From Comamonadaceae bacterium G21597-S1 (GTDB lineage Bacteria; Pseudomonadota; Gammaproteobacteria; Burkholderiales; Burkholderiaceae_C), in the NCBI GenBank assembly GCA_027214345.1, contig JAPWHR010000004.1, positions 132,001 through 196,000 on the forward strand: DNA of 64,000 nucleotides, given 5' to 3'. Below are positions 60,921 through 64,000 of the stretch, piece after piece. How positions within the stretch are numbered: the stretch's first letter is position 1; each line of letters opens with the position of its first letter. Both the position numbers and the translations under genes were made by a program. The notes beneath the pieces are model-generated. The model was not told where the DNA came from and ran no database searches. It worked only from the letters and a program-made list of their open reading frames with translations.

Positions 60921-61370
60921 TTAACACAATCCGCGAAGCCCGTCGGCGACCAGCACGAAGCTGAGAAAGCCCAAGAACATCGCGTCGAGTTTCTCGAACC
61001 GCGAGAAGATGCGCCGGTAGCCCTTCAAGCGTCGGAACAGACGCTCGACTTCGTTCCGGCGCTTGTACATCTCGCGGTCGTATTCCCACGGATCGAGCCG
61101 CGTCTTTGTGGGTGGCACCACCGGAATGAAGCCCAGATCAAGTGCCAACTGACGTGTCTCATTGCCCTCGTAGGCCCGATCCATCAACAGGTGCACCGGT
61201 CTACTGGCATGGCCCAAGCTGGCGAGCAGTCGCCGTCCTTCGGGAGCATCGTGCGCCTGCCCAGGCGACAGGCTAAACGTCACGGCCGTTCGAGCATCCG
61301 CGGCAACCATATGAATCTTGGTATTCCATCCACCTCTGGATTTGCCGATGGCTTGTGGTCCTTTTTTTTT
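60921..61370 (-). CDS. IS5-family transposase, frame B (expressed by -1 frameshift)
   Basis: C-terminal part of the transposase, from the A9 run to TAA inside the terminal repeat. It has GGWNTKIHM, the second catalytic aspartate in LLMDRAYEGNETR and the DDE glutamate in RRNEVERLFRRLKGYRRIFS, so the catalytic triad is intact across the frameshift. No start codon of its own is evident; product is the A-B fusion of about 260 residues. The element is probably still functional. Confidence 0.88.
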   Translation of the reverse strand, partial: KKKGPQAIGKSRGGWNTKIHMVAADARTAVTFSLSPGQAHDAPEGRRLLASLGHASRPVHLLMDRAYEGNETRQLALDLGFIPVVPPTKTRLDPWEYDREMYKRRNEVERLFRRLKGYRRIFSRFEKLDAMFLGFLSFVLVADGLRGLC

Positions 61371-61687
61371 AGGGCGCCCGTGCCATCCGGATGCACCTTG
61401 ATGCTGGTGGAGTCCAGCGAAACAGACTCGATCTTGATGCGAACGACCTGTTCGCGCTGCAGTTCTTCGAACATCTTGTCCAACACACCTGACTTGGTCC
61501 AACGGCGCATGCGTGTGTAGATTGTGTGCCAGTTGCCAAATCGCTTGGGCAAGCCGCGCCACTTGCAGCCGTGTTCGGCCACGTACAGCATTGCATTGAC
61601 GACTTGCAAATTGGTCATGCTGACGTTGCCTCGCTGCTTGGGCAGGCAATGCTCGACGAGGGCAAATTGTTCGGGGGTGATCTCCAT
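61280..61687 (-). CDS. IS5-family transposase, frame A
   Basis: A 135-residue N-terminal part of the transposase: EITPEQFALVEHCLPKQRGN, CKWRGLPKRFGNWHTIYTRM and the first catalytic aspartate in SLDSTSIKVHPDG. The frame contains A9 (plus 61362-61370). Slipping back by one base there joins it to frame B, the usual way this group makes full-length transposase. Read without slipping, the frame continues 28 codons and ends. Confidence 0.88.
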   Translation of the reverse strand: MEITPEQFALVEHCLPKQRGNVSMTNLQVVNAMLYVAEHGCKWRGLPKRFGNWHTIYTRMRRWTKSGVLDKMFEELQREQVVRIKIESVSLDSTSIKVHPDGTGALKKKDHKPSANPEVDGIPRFIWLPRMLERP

Positions 61688-61739
61688 ACACGGCAGTGTC
61701 ACCGATCCAATACATGGAGTCAATTAGTGTTAACACGCC

Positions 61740-63656
61740 CTAGCCGGATTTGGCCTGGCGCGCCGACAGTTCGTCCCATCGCTGCAGGAGTTGCATCAGG
61801 GCCTCTTCGATTTCCGCATCGCGCGCGTGCAAGGCGACGGCGCGCGTCGCATCGCGCTGGTACAACGAGCCGTCTTCCAGTTCGGCTCGCAGTTGCTGCT
61901 GTTCATGCTCGAGGCCGTCGATCGCTTCGGGTATCCCGTCGAGTTCCCGTTGCTCCTTGAAGCTCAGTTTCGGGGTGTTTGGTCGCTCGGGCTTGCCGGG
62001 TGTCCGCGTGGAGGGCGAATGCGCGGTCGAAGTATCTTCGCGTGATCCGCGCTCCCTGGGCACGTGTGCCTCGACGGGCTGGCGGATTGCCCGCGAGCGC
62101 TTGGACTGCAACAACCAGTCCTGCACGCCGCCTTCGTACTCGCGCCAATGACCGTCGCCCTCGAATGCGATCGTGCTGGTGACGACGTTGTCGAGAAAGC
62201 TGCGGTCATGGCTCACCAGAAAAACCGTTCCGTCGTAGTTGCCGAGCAGGTCTTCGAGCAATTCGAGCGTGTCGATGTCCAGGTCGTTGGTCGGTTCGTC
62301 CAAGACCAATACGTTGGCCGGTCGTGCAAACAGCCGGGCCAGCAACAGTCGATTGCGCTCGCCGCCGGACAACGATCGCACAGGCGAATGCGACCGGGCC
62401 GGTGAGAACAGGAAATCGGAGAGGTAGCTCTTGACATGTTTACGTTGATTGCCGATCTCGACCCATTCGCTGCCCGGACTGATGAAGTCCTCCAGTGTGG
62501 CGTCGAGGTCCAGCGCATTGCGCATCTGGTCGAAATACGCGACCTGCAGGTTGCTCCCTTGCCGCACGGTTCCACCCGATGGTTTCAGTTGACCGAGGAT
62601 CAGTTTGAGAAGGCTGGTCTTGCCGGCGCCGTTAGGGCCGATCAGTCCTACCTTGTCCCCACGCAGGATGGTTGCGCTGAAACCCCTGACGATCCCCTTG
62701 TCGCCAAAACGCAGTGACGCGTTCGCGAGTTCCGCGACGACTTTCCCGCCCATGGCCCCGGCGGCGACATCCATCTTGACGCTGCCGACCGCTTCGCGTC
62801 GGGCTGCCCTCCGGGAACGCAACTGCTCCAGGCGATTGATGCGGCTCTGGCTGCGGGTGCGGCGGGCCTCGACACCTTTGCGAATCCAGACTTCTTCCTG
62901 GGCCAGCAATTTGTCGGCCTTGGCGTTGAGAGTGGTTTCCTGCGCGAGTTGCTCCTGCTTCTGCGCCAGATACGCGGCGAAGTTGCCTGGGTAGGACAGC
63001 AATGTGCCTCGGTCGAGTTCCACGATACGCGTTGCCACGCGATCCAGGAAGCTGCGGTCGTGGGTGATGGTGACGATGCTGCCATTGAACCCGAGCAGCA
63101 GGTCTTCCAGCCACTCGATCGCGTCGAGGTCGAGGTGGTTAGTGGGTTCGTCGAGCAGCAATACGGAGGGTTGCGTTACCAGGGCTTGCGCCAAGGCGAC
63201 ACGTTTGCGCGTCCCGCCGGACAGCACCTCCACGCGGGCGGATGGGTCGAGGTGCAGTCGTTGCAATGTCTCGTTGACCCTTTGCTCCCAATTCCAGCCA
63301 TCCTGCTGTTCAATGGCGTCCTGCAGGGTGTCGAGGTCGCCGACACCTGCGGTGTAGGCATCCACCAGCGCCTTGACCGGTGCGAGCCCGATGCAGGTCG
63401 CTTCGAATACGGTTTCATGCCCTGACAGGGCGGGTTCCTGGGCCACATGGGCCAGGCGAAGCCCTTGCTGCATCTGGAGCACCCCATCGTCGGGCGTCTC
63501 CATGCCAGCCAGGATTCGCAGCAGAGAGGACTTTCCAGTCCCATTGCGACCTATCAGGCCGACCCGCTCCTTGGTTTCCAGCGAAAAGTTGGTGTGGTCA
63601 AGCAGTGCCACATGGCCAAAGGCCAGTTGCGCGTCGGTGAGGGTGATCAAAGCCAT
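61740..63656 (-). CDS. uup: ABC-F family ATPase Uup
   Basis: A 638-residue soluble protein with two ABC ATPase domains: Walker A GRNGTGKSS (36-44) and GPNGAGKTS in the second; LSGGTRKRVALAQAL and LSGGERNRLLLARLF signatures; LLLDEPTNHLDLD and LVLDEPTNDLDID Walker B. A linker, RRTRSQSRINRLEQLRSRRA, and a C-terminal coiled coil (DELSARQAKSG end) match Uup, a ribosome-associated protein that affects transposon excision. ATG at 63656. Its TAG stop is at the edge of the IS (61740-61742) but appears native. Confidence 0.95.
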   Translation of the reverse strand: MALITLTDAQLAFGHVALLDHTNFSLETKERVGLIGRNGTGKSSLLRILAGMETPDDGVLQMQQGLRLAHVAQEPALSGHETVFEATCIGLAPVKALVDAYTAGVGDLDTLQDAIEQQDGWNWEQRVNETLQRLHLDPSARVEVLSGGTRKRVALAQALVTQPSVLLLDEPTNHLDLDAIEWLEDLLLGFNGSIVTITHDRSFLDRVATRIVELDRGTLLSYPGNFAAYLAQKQEQLAQETTLNAKADKLLAQEEVWIRKGVEARRTRSQSRINRLEQLRSRRAARREAVGSVKMDVAAGAMGGKVVAELANASLRFGDKGIVRGFSATILRGDKVGLIGPNGAGKTSLLKLILGQLKPSGGTVRQGSNLQVAYFDQMRNALDLDATLEDFISPGSEWVEIGNQRKHVKSYLSDFLFSPARSHSPVRSLSGGERNRLLLARLFARPANVLVLDEPTNDLDIDTLELLEDLLGNYDGTVFLVSHDRSFLDNVVTSTIAFEGDGHWREYEGGVQDWLLQSKRSRAIRQPVEAHVPRERGSREDTSTAHSPSTRTPGKPERPNTPKLSFKEQRELDGIPEAIDGLEHEQQQLRAELEDGSLYQRDATRAVALHARDAEIEEALMQLLQRWDELSARQAKSG

Positions 63657-64000
63657 ACGGAGGCGATTATCCCGGTCCCAATCCATTGGGCCTCGACAGG
63701 CTTGTTGAGCCGGAACTCCTGTGTGGCGTTGCATGAGGTCTCTTGTCTGACTGGATGGGTATCGCTTGAACCCTTTGTGTCGAGCGAGCGTGAGGCGGCT
63801 GATGTCGACCGCGACCAGCGGCGCGCGGTGTCCGAGGCACGGAGCCGAGGCCGCCGCACTGCCTGACGGCGCGGACGACTCCAATCGGTTTTCGGGCGGC
63901 TGGTTGCCGAAGACGCCGCATCACTTAACCCGCAGTCCGTGCCCGGCTTCGCTGGGCCTGCCTCTGGGCCATGGGAGGAGCGGGACGTCGTCAAGTGCGT
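63657..64000. other. No gene recognised (344 bases, window edge)
   Basis: Upstream of uup, to the end of the window. Open frames here extend uup upstream or have no recognisable protein features. GATAAT on the minus strand about 17 bases before the uup start is a possible -10 element with no -35. No tRNA or repeat seen. Confidence 0.5.

Larger units (their letters stand above)
60914..61740. mobile_element. IS5-family insertion sequence (827 bp)
   Basis: Terminal inverted repeats GGGCCTGTTAACAC (60914-60927) and GTGTTAACACGCCC (61727-61740), which differ at one position, bound two overlapping transposase frames. TA lies on each side, within CTAG at both ends, fitting IS5/IS427-group target duplications (2-4 bp). 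The element sits between the convergent stop codons of cheA-like and uup. Transposase is on the minus strand. Confidence 0.92.

Noticed and set aside
63657-64000. Upstream in-frame extension of uup and small antisense frames near the window end
   Set aside because: The extension has no similarity to the ABC-F family and the short frames lack protein features or ribosome-binding sites.

Overview
The window is a GC-rich chromosomal segment from a flagellated Gram-negative bacterium. The gene content points to a betaproteobacterium of the order Burkholderiales: FlhDC-controlled flagella next to motAB, flgA divergent from flgBCDEFGHI, WaaA with a Kdo-kinase domain, and a C-rich/G-rich dispersed intergenic repeat. 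Species cannot be fixed from sequence reading alone. No rRNA, tRNA or CRISPR array was seen.

Layout. (1) 1-11914, envelope block: a tripartite RND efflux pump (adaptor cut by the window edge, permease, TolC-type channel) enclosing a Pcm-like methyltransferase and a rhodanese; then a DxD glycosyltransferase, a fused WaaA-KdkA lipid A-Kdo enzyme, a tandem universal stress protein and a patatin phospholipase. (2) 12041-15386: a ferritin of the encapsulated-ferritin type with no encapsulin, a histone-H1-like Lys/Ala-rich protein and a FadE-type acyl-CoA dehydrogenase. (3) 15556-23628: flgIHGFEDCB on the minus strand, then flgA, flgM and flgN on the plus strand. (4) 23718-32733, minus strand, in transcription order: flhD, flhC, motA, motB, cheY, flhB, flhA, flhF, fliA. 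(5) 33011-40005, plus strand: six genes read as a flagellin glycosylation island (TPR-GT41 transferase, RmlC-like epimerase, sugar C-methyltransferase, sugar aminotransferase, SAM methyltransferase, CmcI-family protein). (6) 40032-45778: two head-to-head flagellin genes, then fliD, fliS, fliT. (7) 45836-57428: fliE divergent from fliFGHIJK and fliLMNOPQR. (8) 57439-60909: a NarL-type regulator, its REC-HisKA_3 kinase and, divergently, a CheA-like kinase without the CheW-like domain. (9) 60914-61740: an IS5-family element; then uup.

Together the genes encode nearly a whole flagellum: the master regulator FlhDC, sigma-28 (FliA) and its antagonist FlgM, rod/hook/ring parts, export apparatus, motor, stators, flagellins, chaperones and probable flagellin-modifying enzymes. 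Absent are flgJ, flgK and flgL (the flg operon ends at flgI), flhG, and all chemotaxis genes except one cheY and the short CheA. Sigma-28-type promoters can be read before flgM, the second flagellin and fliS.

Most interesting points: the GT41-containing glycosylation island; the P5-less CheA beside a REC-kinase/NarL pair with matched palindromes between them; an EncFtn-type ferritin without an encapsulin; the WaaA-KdkA fusion; and a 70-bp repeat present twice, each copy one base after a stop codon, whose copies differ by two compensated stem base pairs.
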